Source: CAYQQQ01 sp964420125
GTDB taxonomy: Bacteria > Actinomycetota > Acidimicrobiia > Acidimicrobiales > Microtrichaceae
NCBI GenBank assembly: GCA_964420125.1
Contig: CAYQQQ010000009.1
Location: 1-64,000 of the forward strand
Direction of reading: 5' to 3'
DNA: 64,000 bases
The notes beneath the pieces were generated by a model. It did no database searches, had not been told where the DNA came from, and saw nothing but the letters and a program-made list of their open reading frames with translations. The first letter of the stretch is position 1. Each line of letters begins with the position of its first letter. The position numbers were made by a program, and so were the translations under genes. Below are positions 36,340 through 44,268 of this stretch, in pieces.

Positions 36340-37808
36340 GGTGCGTCGCCCGGAGGTGCCGGATCACGTCGCCGGGGCGGGCGATCGATGTCCTCCACCG
36401 AGTCGGGGATGTCGACGGCTTCGAGGGTGGTGAGCGCGTCGTCGCTGGGTTGCTCCAGCGTGACCACTCGGGTGGCGTGGCGGTTCACCGCGGCCTCGTA
36501 GATGTTCCGGGCGAGTCGGGCGTTGCCGAACCCCTTCTCCCGGGGCACCCCGTCGAGGAGCGCCTCGAGCTTGGCCGTCGCTGCCTCGGTGAGGTGGTAG
36601 CGCTGCTTCTCGCCCATCGCCACCGCGATGCGCACCAGCTCGTCGGTGGTGTAGTCCGGGAACTCGATGGTGGTGGGGAACCTCGATCGCAGGCCGGGGT
36701 TGCTCGCGAGGAGCTGCTCCATCTCGACCGGGTAGCCGGCCACCACCAGCACGACCCGGTCGCGGCGGTCCTCCATCAGCTTGACGATCTGGTCGATGGC
36801 CTCTCGACCGAAGTCGTTCTCGCCGCCGCGCATCAGGGTGTACGCCTCGTCGACGAACAGCATCCCCTCGTCGGCACGATCGAAGGTGGCGGTGACCAGC
36901 GGAGCGGTCTGTCCGACGAAGCCGGCGACCAGGTTGCTGCGGTCCACCTCGACGAGGTGGCCGCGATCCACCACGCCCAGGGTGCGGAAGATCTGCGCCA
37001 GGAGCCGGGCGACGGTGGTCTTGCCCGTGCCCGGGTTCCCCGTGAACACCAGGTGGTGGGAGGTCTCGATGGTGGGCATCTCCCGCTCCGAGCGCAGCTG
37101 CTGCACCCTCAGGAAGTCCGCCACCAGGTGGACGCGGTCCTTCACGCTCTCGAGGCCCACGAGGTCGTCGAGCTCGGCCAGCAGCTCCTCCAGCGGGCGC
37201 TTCGGGGGGAGGGGATCGGGGCCGTGCGCCTCCGCGCCGCCGGGGGTGGGGGTGGCCGACCCCGTCGTCACCGCCTGGGGGCGGGCGGGGACGAAGCTGC
37301 GGCCGTCCACGTGGCGGCGGCGAAGCCCGGCCAGCAGGCGGGTGCGCAGGCGGGCGATGGCGGCCAGCTCGTCGCGGGAGGGGACGACGTCGAGGGAGGC
37401 GACGACGTGGGCCACGTCCATGGTGCGCTCGTAGTAGCGGTCGGCCAACGTGGAGCCGCGCCGGAGGTCGGCGGCCAGCAGCACCTCGAACAGCTCGGAG
37501 TCGTGCTCCAGCCACGTGGCTCGCCCTGCCACCAGCGTGGATCCCCGCAGGGTCGCCGGGGTGGCCAGGAGCAGGTCCGTGCCGTCCAGCCGGGGGCCGA
37601 ACACGTCGATGAGGGCGTTGAGCTCGTCGTCGGTGTGGCGGTGGTCGGCGTCGATCATCGCCGCGGTGAGGTTGAACGCCTCGGTGGTGACGTCCGTGCC
37701 GAAGCGGGTGGGGTCGACCCCGTCGATGCCGTCCGCAGCTTCGCCCAGCGCCGCCCCGAGGTCGTCGACGAAGCCGGCCACGACGGCCTCCAGGGCGCTG
37801 CTGCTCAC
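36336..37808 (-). CDS. CbbX/SpoVK/EccA-type AAA+ ATPase
   Basis: From the GTG at 37808 the protein is 490 residues: an alpha-helical N-terminal domain (~1-180), a Pro/Ala linker and one AAA+ module. Walker A is GNPGTGKTT near residue 257, Walker B is MLFVDEAYTL, and the Arg-finger region LRSRFPTTIEF and sensor-2 region are present. This clade includes the Rubisco activase CbbX and the ESX chaperone EccA. The start is set by a TAGCCT box 7 nt upstream on the minus strand. It heads the operon with the two solute-binding-like proteins; its substrate is unknown. Confidence 0.85.
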   Translation of the reverse strand: MSSSALEAVVAGFVDDLGAALGEAADGIDGVDPTRFGTDVTTEAFNLTAAMIDADHRHTDDELNALIDVFGPRLDGTDLLLATPATLRGSTLVAGRATWLEHDSELFEVLLAADLRRGSTLADRYYERTMDVAHVVASLDVVPSRDELAAIARLRTRLLAGLRRRHVDGRSFVPARPQAVTTGSATPTPGGAEAHGPDPLPPKRPLEELLAELDDLVGLESVKDRVHLVADFLRVQQLRSEREMPTIETSHHLVFTGNPGTGKTTVARLLAQIFRTLGVVDRGHLVEVDRSNLVAGFVGQTAPLVTATFDRADEGMLFVDEAYTLMRGGENDFGREAIDQIVKLMEDRRDRVVLVVAGYPVEMEQLLASNPGLRSRFPTTIEFPDYTTDELVRIAVAMGEKQRYHLTEAATAKLEALLDGVPREKGFGNARLARNIYEAAVNRHATRVVTLEQPSDDALTTLEAVDIPDSVEDIDRPPRRRDPAPPGDAP

Positions 37809-37815
37809 CGCGTGG

Positions 37816-37821
37816 AGGCTA
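37816..37821 (-). promoter_or_regulatory. Candidate -10 box for leaderless AAA ATPase operon mRNA
   Basis: On the minus strand TAGCCT ends 7 nt before the GTG at 37808. It would initiate the operon transcript at the start codon. Confidence 0.45.
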
Positions 37822-37907
37822 CATGGCCGCGTTCGCCTTCCCGGTCGAATGGCAGGCGGGCTGAACGACGCTTCCGGGCCGCTGATCTTGGTCCGGTCGT
37901 CGGACCC

Positions 37908-38207
37908 GTGCCGTGCTCCGCGCACTCCTCGATCGAGTCCGGGATCGACGAAGGCTGGTTGGACCCGGCGCGGCGCCGGGGGCTGCCGCAGGTCCAACGA
38001 GCCAGGTACGAGCCGCGCACGCTGGATGTGCTGGAGGACGACCGGGGATGACGCTCCACGTCGATTCCAGCGCGCCGCTGAAGCGCTACGTCGACGAGCG
38101 CGACTCCGGGGCGGCCGTGCGGTGGATGGTCACCGATGAGGTGCTGGTCACCTCCCGCCTGGCCGAGGTGGGTTCGCCGCAACCTCACCCGGCTGCTCGA
38201 CGGGTAG
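37908..38207 (+). pseudogene. Remnant of a Phd/VapC-type toxin-antitoxin pair
   Basis: Reading to a stop at 38051, the sequence encodes GIDEGWLDPARRRGLPQV and ends LDVLEDDRG, like the C-terminus of Phd-type antitoxins. The ATGA overlap opens a PIN-domain-like start at 38048: MTLHVDSSAPLKRYVDE through VTSRLAEV. There the frame breaks; a shift after 38170 restores RRNLTRLLDG and a stop at 38205. The PIN domain would normally be about 130 residues, so the toxin is truncated as well as frameshifted. The rest of the gap (37809-37907 and 38208-38254) shows no gene. Confidence 0.6.
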
Positions 38208-38254
38208 CAGCCGCCCTCCACCAGACAGCTGCGATCCTCCGAGGGTCGCTCCGG

Positions 38255-38260
38255 TACGAT
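38255..38260 (+). promoter_or_regulatory. Candidate -10 box for leaderless proA mRNA
   Basis: TACGAT ends 7 nt before the GTG at 38268. The GGGAGG directly preceding that GTG is too close to act as a normal ribosome binding site, which agrees with leaderless initiation. Confidence 0.45.
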
Positions 38261-38267
38261 CCGGGAG

Positions 38268-39515
38268 GTGAGCACCACGCCGATCCCCGAGCTGGCCCGC
38301 CGTGCCAAGGCAGCGTCCCGGGCCATGGCCACCGCGCCCACCACGGCCCGCAACGACGCGCTGCTGGCAGCGGCCGACCTGCTGGAGGCCCGCACGGCGG
38401 AGCTGATCGATGCCAACGCCACCGACGTGGCCGGTGCCGAGGCCGGTGGCGTCGCTCCGGGTCTCGTGGACCGGCTGCGGCTCACCCCCGAGCGCATCGC
38501 CGGCATGGCCGGGGGGCTGCGCCAGGTGGCCGCCCTGGCCGACCCGGTCGGGGAGGTGCTCGACGGATGGGTGCGCCCCAACGGCCTGCACATCTCGCGG
38601 GTGCGGGTGTCCCTCGGCGTGGTGGCGATCATCTACGAGAGCCGGCCCAACGTCACCAGCGACGCCGCCGCGCTGTGCCTGAAGGCGGGCAACGCGGCGT
38701 TCCTGCGGGGTTCGGCCAGCGCCATCCGCTCCAACCTGGCCATCGCCGCCGTGCTGCGCGAGGCGGTGGCCAAGGCCGGCCTGCCCGAGGACGCGGTGAT
38801 CGTGGTGGACGACACCTCCCGTGAGGCGGCGAGGGAGTTCATGCGCCAGCGCGGCTGCATCGACGTGCTCATCCCCCGTGGTGGCCCGTCGCTGATCCAG
38901 TCGATCCTGGAGCACGCCACCGTGCCCTACGTGATCGACGGCGATGGCAACTGCCACGTCTACGTCGACGCCTCGGCAGATCTCGACATGGCCGAGACCA
39001 TCCTGGTGAACGCCAAGACGCAGCGACCGTCGGTGTGCAACGCCGCGGAGTCGCTGGTGGTGCACTCGGCGATCGCCGGAGACCTGCTGCCCCGGGTGGA
39101 CGCGGCGCTGGCGGGCGTGGAGCTGGTGGGCGACGCCCGGGCCCGAGCGCTGATCCCCCGAGCAGGAGCGGCCACCGAGGAGGACTTCGCCACGGAGTAC
39201 CTCGACCTGAAGCTCTCGGTGAAGGTGGTGGACTCCCTGGAGGAGGCCATCGCCCACGTGAACGACACCTCCTCGGGGCACTCCGAGGCGATCGTCACCT
39301 CCGACTACGCGGCCGCCGAGCGGTTCCTGGCCGAGGTCGACGCGGCCGCCGTGCTGGTCAACGCCTCCACTCGGTTCGTGGACGGCGAGGAGTTCGGCTT
39401 CGGCGCCGAGATCGGCATCTCCACCCAGAAGCTGCACGCCCGCGGCCCGATGGGCCTGCACCAGCTCACCACCGCCAAGTTCGTGGTGCGAGGTGACGGC
39501 CAGATCCGAGGCTGA
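38268..39515 (+). CDS. proA: Glutamate-5-semialdehyde dehydrogenase (gamma-glutamyl phosphate reductase)
   Basis: ProA reduces gamma-glutamyl phosphate with NADPH in proline synthesis. The 415-residue length is normal. Conserved blocks include the IYESRPNVTSDAAALCLKAG region and the catalytic cysteine in RPSVCNAAES. The GTG start has a -10-like box 7 nt upstream. It normally follows proB; the two are separated here by about 17.8 kb of accessory genes. A hairpin containing a CTG microsatellite follows the stop codon. Confidence 0.96.
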   Translation: MSTTPIPELARRAKAASRAMATAPTTARNDALLAAADLLEARTAELIDANATDVAGAEAGGVAPGLVDRLRLTPERIAGMAGGLRQVAALADPVGEVLDGWVRPNGLHISRVRVSLGVVAIIYESRPNVTSDAAALCLKAGNAAFLRGSASAIRSNLAIAAVLREAVAKAGLPEDAVIVVDDTSREAAREFMRQRGCIDVLIPRGGPSLIQSILEHATVPYVIDGDGNCHVYVDASADLDMAETILVNAKTQRPSVCNAAESLVVHSAIAGDLLPRVDAALAGVELVGDARARALIPRAGAATEEDFATEYLDLKLSVKVVDSLEEAIAHVNDTSSGHSEAIVTSDYAAAERFLAEVDAAAVLVNASTRFVDGEEFGFGAEIGISTQKLHARGPMGLHQLTTAKFVVRGDGQIRG

Positions 39516-39553
39516 GCTGCTGCTGCTGCTGCTGCGTCCGAGAGCTCAGAGCC
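39510..39553. terminator. Hairpin with CTG microsatellite between proA and apbE
   Basis: GGCTGAGCT, beginning in the last proA codon, can pair with AGCTCAGAGCC (9 bp with a 2-nt bulge). The loop holds about six CTG repeats (39518-39535). It overlaps the stop codons of both convergent genes, so it may act as a bidirectional terminator. No T tract. Confidence 0.4.
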
Positions 39554-40517
39554 GCTGAAGTCGTCCGTCGAGGTGCACCACCAGGGCCGTGGCAGGATGG
39601 GACTGCAGCATGGTCGTGCCCTCCCCAGGGCCCGCCAGCATCACCGCAGTGGCGAGGGCCTCCGCCCGCCAAGCCTGGTCTGCGGTGACGGTGATGGACG
39701 CGATCTCCACGTCGGCCGGCGCACCGGTGCGGGGGTCGAGGACGTGGTGTGCGGGCGAGCCGTCGGGGGCCGTCCAGCGGCGCTTGAGGCACGTGCTGGT
39801 GCACAACCCGCTGTCGGTGACCCCGATGACGGCCACCGATGGACGGCTGCGGTCGAAGGGATCCTCGACGGCGATGCGCCACCCCCTCGGCGGCGTCCGG
39901 CCACGGGCCCGGAGGTCGCCACCGAGGTTCACCAGCGCTCCCTCGGCGCCCATCTCGAGCAGCAGTCCGCTGACCATGTCGGCCGCCAGGCCCTTGCCCA
40001 GCCCGCCCGGGTCGAAGGTGGCGCCGTCGTGCAACCTCGCCCGGTGCCCGTCGAGCTCGAGCGGGCTCCTCGACTTCCGGGCGGGGCACCGTGCCGGGAC
40101 ACCTCCGGGCGTTCTGCGGCCGACCGGGCGTCGGCTGCCCGGATCCGGGCGGTGCAGCAGGTGCAGGTCGCGGTCGTACCCGGCCGCCACGAGCTCTCCC
40201 GCCATGAACGGGTCGAACCAGCCTCCGAGGTCCTCCCACGCCCCCGTCGCCCGTCGGAGCAGCTCCGAGGTCTCCGCGCCCACCTCGACCCACGACCCCG
40301 CCGCGTCGTTGAGCCGGCTGATCTCGGAGTCCGCTCGGAACCGCGACCAGGCGTGCTCGAGGCGACGCACCTCCTGCTCGGCGACGTGGACGAACCCCTC
40401 GGGGGCGTCGAGCACAGCCACGTGGCACACGGTGCCCATCGCCCCGAACCAGCGCTCGTGGCGGGTGCCGTGGTGGCGGGTCTCCCGGCGGCCTGGCGCC
40501 AGGGCTTCAGCTCCCAC
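39546..40517 (-). CDS. apbE: FAD:protein FMN transferase ApbE
   Basis: ApbE attaches FMN covalently to Ser/Thr of exported flavoproteins. From the GTG at 40517 the protein has 323 residues, with the early WFGAMGT motif, the FAD-binding DPGGLGKGLAAD motif and HHVLDPRTGAP. No clear signal peptide is visible with this start, so it may be cytoplasmic or the start may differ; ATG at 40439 would cut into the AMGT motif. It overlaps the upstream lipoprotein gene by 11 bp. No protein in this window shows an obvious flavinylation motif. Confidence 0.88.
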   Translation of the reverse strand: MGAEALAPGRRETRHHGTRHERWFGAMGTVCHVAVLDAPEGFVHVAEQEVRRLEHAWSRFRADSEISRLNDAAGSWVEVGAETSELLRRATGAWEDLGGWFDPFMAGELVAAGYDRDLHLLHRPDPGSRRPVGRRTPGGVPARCPARKSRSPLELDGHRARLHDGATFDPGGLGKGLAADMVSGLLLEMGAEGALVNLGGDLRARGRTPPRGWRIAVEDPFDRSRPSVAVIGVTDSGLCTSTCLKRRWTAPDGSPAHHVLDPRTGAPADVEIASITVTADQAWRAEALATAVMLAGPGEGTTMLQSHPATALVVHLDGRLQRL

Positions 40518-41097
40518 CCGAGCTCGAGTCGTCGCCGTCGTCGTCGTCGGGTCCGTCGCTCTGGTTCTCGCACTCCTGCACCGCGGAGCTGTCCGCTCCC
40601 TGGCAGACCTCGAAGTACACGGGACCGCCGCTCTGCCCGCCGGCCTGGACGGCGACGTACCCACCGTTCCCCTCAGCGGTGAGCCCCGCTCCGGCGCCGC
40701 CCCACTTCCCCCACCCGCCACCACCGCTGCCGGTGTCGGTCACGGTGTGGCCCGCGGACTCCAGCTCGCTCTGGTACTCCGACACGACCTGCTCGGCGGT
40801 CATGCCGGAGATCTGGTAGCGGGCGTAGACGACGCCGTTGGCGCTGGAGCTCTGCAGCTCCTCAGCGCCGGAGGGCGGAGTCGGCAGCGAGCCGGCTGCG
40901 GTGGTCGAGGCGGAGGTGGTGGACGCTGCTGCAGTGGTGGAGCTGGCCGCAGCGGTGGTGGTGCTCCCGTCGGCGGCGGAGGTCGTCGACTCCGAGGCCT
41001 TGTCGTCCTCGGAGCTGCAACCGGCGACCAGGGCGCCCAAGCCGATGGCGGCGACGGCCGAGCTCGACAGCAGGCATCGGGGGGTGGGTCGTGACAT
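40507..41097 (-). CDS. Small lipoprotein with Thr/Ser/Ala linker
   Basis: From the ATG at 41097 the protein is 196 residues: a lipoprotein signal ending LVAGC, a 50-residue linker almost entirely Thr, Ser and Ala, a small folded domain (about 65-150) with a Gly-rich loop, and an acidic Asp/Ser/Gly tail. I do not recognise the domain. It is coupled to apbE by an 11-bp overlap. In-frame ATG at 41142 would precede the signal with 15 residues and is less likely. Confidence 0.7.
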   Translation of the reverse strand: MSRPTPRCLLSSSAVAAIGLGALVAGCSSEDDKASESTTSAADGSTTTAAASSTTAAASTTSASTTAAGSLPTPPSGAEELQSSSANGVVYARYQISGMTAEQVVSEYQSELESAGHTVTDTGSGGGGWGKWGGAGAGLTAEGNGGYVAVQAGGQSGGPVYFEVCQGADSSAVQECENQSDGPDDDDGDDSSSGGS

Positions 41098-41194
41098 CGG
41101 AGTCCTCGCAGGTGTGACGCCCGGCACCACAGCCCGCTCCACGGTACTGATGTCGTGGCCGGAATCCTCCGATCGAGCGGTGGCAGGTGGCGCG

Positions 41195-41671
41195 CTACCA
41201 GTAGCCCTCCATGATCTCCCGGGCCCAGGGTGGCTCCCGCACCTCGCCCCGGGGGGCGCAGCCGCTCAGGTAGGGCTTCAGGTCGAGCACCGGGGTGCCC
41301 TCGACGGCATCGAGGCCTCGCACGCGCACGCTGGTGCCCTCCACCGACTCGAGCCGGCAGACGGTCACGCCCAGGCGGTTCGGTCGCACGCGTCCCCGCT
41401 GGGCGAAGATGCCGATCCGTGGCCAGTCGGTGCGTTCCCTTGGATGGCGGCAGCCGGGCACGACGTCGGCCTCGTCGACCAAGTGGAAGAGGAACACCAC
41501 CTCGACGTGGGAGAACTCGGCGAGCCCGGCGAGGCTGTCGGGGTCGAAGCGAGCGGCATCGAGCTCGATGGTGCAGCGCTCGGCATCCCAGCCGTCGTCG
41601 GTCGGGCGGAGCCGGCCGCCGACCACGGTCCCGATCGGCTCCAGGTCGACAGAGGGGTTCGGGCGGTCCAT
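41195..41671 (-). CDS. TrmO/TsaA family tRNA methyltransferase (UPF0066)
   Basis: The 158-residue protein has the TsaA beta-barrel hallmarks: LEPIGTVVGG near the start, FSHVEVVFLFHLVD, IGIFAQRGRVRPNRLGVTVC, and the late GLDAVEGTPVLDLKPYL. TrmO methylates N6 of t6A37 in some tRNAs using S-adenosylmethionine. A CGAGGAG element lies before the ATG at 41671. The C-terminal extension found in E. coli TrmO is absent, as in many bacterial homologues. Confidence 0.88.
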   Translation of the reverse strand: MDRPNPSVDLEPIGTVVGGRLRPTDDGWDAERCTIELDAARFDPDSLAGLAEFSHVEVVFLFHLVDEADVVPGCRHPRERTDWPRIGIFAQRGRVRPNRLGVTVCRLESVEGTSVRVRGLDAVEGTPVLDLKPYLSGCAPRGEVREPPWAREIMEGYW

Positions 41672-41714
41672 GTGGCGCTCCTCGCGAGTCGGTCGTGGTC
41701 GACCGCCGATGCGT

Positions 41715-42944
41715 TCAGGTGTCGAGGTGGAGCCGGCGGACCAGCTCCTCGGCGATCTCCAGGCTGGCGGTGGCTGCGGGCGAAGGTGCGTTGAGGACGT
41801 GCACCACGGTGCCGTCGTCCTCGATGAGGAAGTCGTCGACGAGGCTGCCGTCGACGCCGATCGCCTGGGCCCGCACTCCGGCCGGTGCCCTCTCCAGGTC
41901 GCCGGCGCACAGCTCCGGTACGAGCCGGCGGAGGCTGCGCAGGAACAGCGGCGGCCAGATGGAGCGGAGGATCTCGGTGCCGCCCTGGCCCAGGTGCGCC
42001 CGGGCGAGTCGGCGGAAGCCGGGGTAGGCGAGGGTGGCGCCCAGGTCCCGCAGGGAGATGTCCCGCCACCGGTACCCTTCCCGGCTCAGCGCCAGCACCG
42101 CGTTGGGTCCGGCGTGCACGTGGCCGTCGACTCCTCGTGTGAGGTGCACGCCGAGGAAGGGGAAGTCCGGGTCCGGGACCGGGTACACGAGTCCGCGCAC
42201 GAGGTGGGCGGCGGACGGACGCAGCTGGCGGTACTCGCCTCGGAACGCCACGATGCGAGTTGCCGGTCGGGAGCCTCCGAGGGCGGCCACGCGGTCCACC
42301 TGCAGACCCGTGCAGTTGAGCACGTGTGCCGCATCCAGCTCGGTGCGCGAGGTGACCACGCGCGTGCGGTCGCCGCGCCGATCCAGCGCGACGACCCCGT
42401 TCGACCACAGCATCTGTCCGCCGGACTCCTCGATCAGCTCGACGAGGCGCCTGCACACGCCGGGGAAGTCGACGATGCCGGTCTCGGCCACGTGCAGCCC
42501 GGCGAGCGCCGCCACGTGCGGCTCGTGCTCGCGCACCCCGTCGGCGTCGAGTCGGGTGACGCCCAGGCCGTGGTCGATCCCGCGCTGCTCGAGGTCGCGG
42601 AGACCTGCCAGCTCGCCCTCGGCGCCGGCGACGATCAGCTTTCCGGTGATCTCTGCGGCGATGCCGTGCTCCCGGGCGAACCGCAGCATCGAGGCCGCCC
42701 CTGCCTGACAGGTCCGCGCCTTCAGCGAGCCCGGTCGGTAGTAGATGCCGGAGTGGAGCACCCCGCTGTTGCGTCCGCTCTGGTGTCGGGCAGGCCCCTC
42801 CTCCTTGTCGAGCACCACCACACGACGTCCGGGGTGGTGGCGGAGCACCGCGTGAGCCGCCGCGAGGCCCACGATGCCGGCGCCCAGCACGACCACGTCG
42901 GCCGGCTGGGCCGGGAGGGGGTCGCCGAGGGGTGGGCGTGCCAT
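41715..42944 (-). CDS. lhgO: L-2-hydroxyglutarate oxidase-like FAD-dependent oxidoreductase
   Basis: The 409-residue protein has the N-terminal Rossmann FAD motif VVLGAGIVGLAAAH, the LhgO-typical SGRNSGVLHSGIYYRPGSLK and GKLIVAG blocks, and a C-terminal NAPSPAATASLEIAEEL segment. LhgO oxidises L-2-hydroxyglutarate to 2-oxoglutarate. The ATG at 42944 is 7 nt downstream of a CAGACT box on the minus strand. Other DadA-type oxidases of the same superfamily are the alternative, but the segments above are specific. Confidence 0.9.
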   Translation of the reverse strand: MARPPLGDPLPAQPADVVVLGAGIVGLAAAHAVLRHHPGRRVVVLDKEEGPARHQSGRNSGVLHSGIYYRPGSLKARTCQAGAASMLRFAREHGIAAEITGKLIVAGAEGELAGLRDLEQRGIDHGLGVTRLDADGVREHEPHVAALAGLHVAETGIVDFPGVCRRLVELIEESGGQMLWSNGVVALDRRGDRTRVVTSRTELDAAHVLNCTGLQVDRVAALGGSRPATRIVAFRGEYRQLRPSAAHLVRGLVYPVPDPDFPFLGVHLTRGVDGHVHAGPNAVLALSREGYRWRDISLRDLGATLAYPGFRRLARAHLGQGGTEILRSIWPPLFLRSLRRLVPELCAGDLERAPAGVRAQAIGVDGSLVDDFLIEDDGTVVHVLNAPSPAATASLEIAEELVRRLHLDT

Positions 42945-42992
42945 CGCCCCGAGTCTGCCCCAGCCGGACGATCGCCGGGCAACCCGCTCGCA

Positions 42993-43294
42993 GGCGTGTC
43001 CGCAGGACCGGGTGCCCATCGGGGTGAGTCGGACGGCTGCGCCGGNNNNNNNNNNNNNNNNNNNNNNNNNNNNNNNNNNNNNNNNNNNNNNNNNNNNNNN
43101 NNNNNNNNNNNNNNNNNNNNNNNNNNNNNNNNNNNNNNNNNNNNNGGCAGGGGCCCCGGCTGCGGAGGAGGGTGGGCGTGTCCGCAGGACCGGGTGCCCA
43201 TCGGGGTGAGTCGGACGGCTGCGCCGGGGCAGGGGCCCCGGCTGCGGAGGAGGGTGGGCGTGTCCGCAGGACCGGGTGCCCACCCGGGTGAGTC
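42993..43294. repeat. Tandem repeat array B (82-bp unit, contains assembly gap)
   Basis: A partial unit (42993-43045) precedes the gap; a full unit (43146-43227) and a near-complete unit (43228 to about 43294) follow it. The complement of each unit shares GGGCACCCGGT, an arm-loop-arm GTCC-TGC-GGAC, CACGCCC and GCCGGGGC-CCCT-GCCCCGGC with array A, so the two arrays are one family in opposite orientation. The hairpin that is GTTCC/GGAAC in array A is GTCC/GGAC here, so pairing is kept while sequence differs. The whole 42945-43334 interval is non-coding. Confidence 0.9.
43046..43145. other. Assembly gap (100 N)
   Basis: Exactly 100 N, a placeholder for unknown length, located inside tandem repeat array B. 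Confidence 0.99.
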
Positions 43295-43297
43295 ATA

Positions 43298-43328
43298 TTG
43301 ACCGGGTGGTCAAGAGGGTCGGTAACCT
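43298..43328 (+). promoter_or_regulatory. Promoter for moxR-VWA operon, leaderless
   Basis: TTGACC (43298-43303), a 19-bp spacer and TAACCT (43323-43328) form a recognisable sigma-70 type promoter. The -10 box ends 6 nt before the ATG at 43335, so the mRNA would be leaderless. It starts right after repeat array B. Confidence 0.55.
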
Positions 43329-43334
43329 CCTTGG

Positions 43335-44261
43335 ATGAGCACTGATGCGCCCTCCGCAGGTGAACGCTTCGAGACCGTCGGACAGGTCCGCGAGCAGCTC
43401 CGGGAGGTGGACTACCTCTCCGACGAGGGCATCGCCGGGATCGTCTACCTGGCCGACCGGCTGGGCAAGCCCATCCTGGTGGAGGGGCCTGCGGGCACGG
43501 GCAAGACCCAGCTGGCCAAGTCGGTGGCCGAGATCCTCGGCGCCCGGTTGATCCGCCTGCAGTGCTACGAGGGCCTGGACGAGTCCAAGGCGCTCTACGA
43601 GTGGAACTACAAGAAGCAGCTGCTGCGCATCCAGGCGTCCAAGGGCGACGGGGAGTCGGAGGACTGGACCGAGCTCTCCGACGACATCTTCAGCGACGAG
43701 TTCCTGCTCACGAGGCCGCTGCTGGAGGCGATCACCGCCGACGACCCGGTGGTGCTGCTCATCGACGAGGTCGACCGCGTGGAGGTGGAGACCGAGGCGC
43801 TGCTGCTCGAGATCCTCTCCGACTACCAGGTGTCGATCCCGGAGCTGGGCACCATCGGCGCCACGCAGATACCTCTGGTGTTCCTCACCTCCAACAACAC
43901 CCGGGAGCTGTCCGAGGCGCTCAAGCGTCGGTGCCTCTACCTGCACGTCGACTACCCGGACATGGAGCGGGAGAAGGAGATCGTGCTCACCAAGGTGCCC
44001 GACATCAGCGACTCGCTCGCCGACCAGATCGCCCGCATCGTCCGCTCGATCCGCCAGCTGGAGCTGAAGAAGGCGCCGTCGGTGTCGGAGACCCTGGACT
44101 GGGCCCGCACGCTGATGCTGCTCGGCGTCGAGCACGTCGACGCCGAGACGGCCACGTCCACGGCCAACATCCTCTTGAAGTACCAGTCCGACATCGCCAA
44201 GGCCGTCAAGGAGCTGGCCGCCGACCAGCAGGCCTTCAAGAGCATCGCGCCGACCCCGTGA
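43335..44261 (+). CDS. MoxR-family AAA+ ATPase
   Basis: The 308-residue protein has one AAA+ module: Walker A GPAGTGKT at residues 51-58, Walker B VVLLIDEVDR, sensor 1 FLTSNNTRELSEAL with the Arg finger region KRRCLYLHVDYP. MoxR ATPases work as chaperones with VWA-domain proteins, and the next gene is such a protein 7 bp downstream. The closest subgroup by sequence is CoxD-like. Its target is not indicated; no carbon monoxide dehydrogenase genes are in the window. Confidence 0.92.
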   Translation: MSTDAPSAGERFETVGQVREQLREVDYLSDEGIAGIVYLADRLGKPILVEGPAGTGKTQLAKSVAEILGARLIRLQCYEGLDESKALYEWNYKKQLLRIQASKGDGESEDWTELSDDIFSDEFLLTRPLLEAITADDPVVLLIDEVDRVEVETEALLLEILSDYQVSIPELGTIGATQIPLVFLTSNNTRELSEALKRRCLYLHVDYPDMEREKEIVLTKVPDISDSLADQIARIVRSIRQLELKKAPSVSETLDWARTLMLLGVEHVDAETATSTANILLKYQSDIAKAVKELAADQQAFKSIAPTP

Positions 44262-44268
44262 GGCCGAG

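Noticed and set aside
37913..38824. Continuous plus-strand frame running from the toxin remnant into proA sequence
   Set aside because: After the frameshift point the translation is out of phase with both the PIN domain and proA and is low-complexity.
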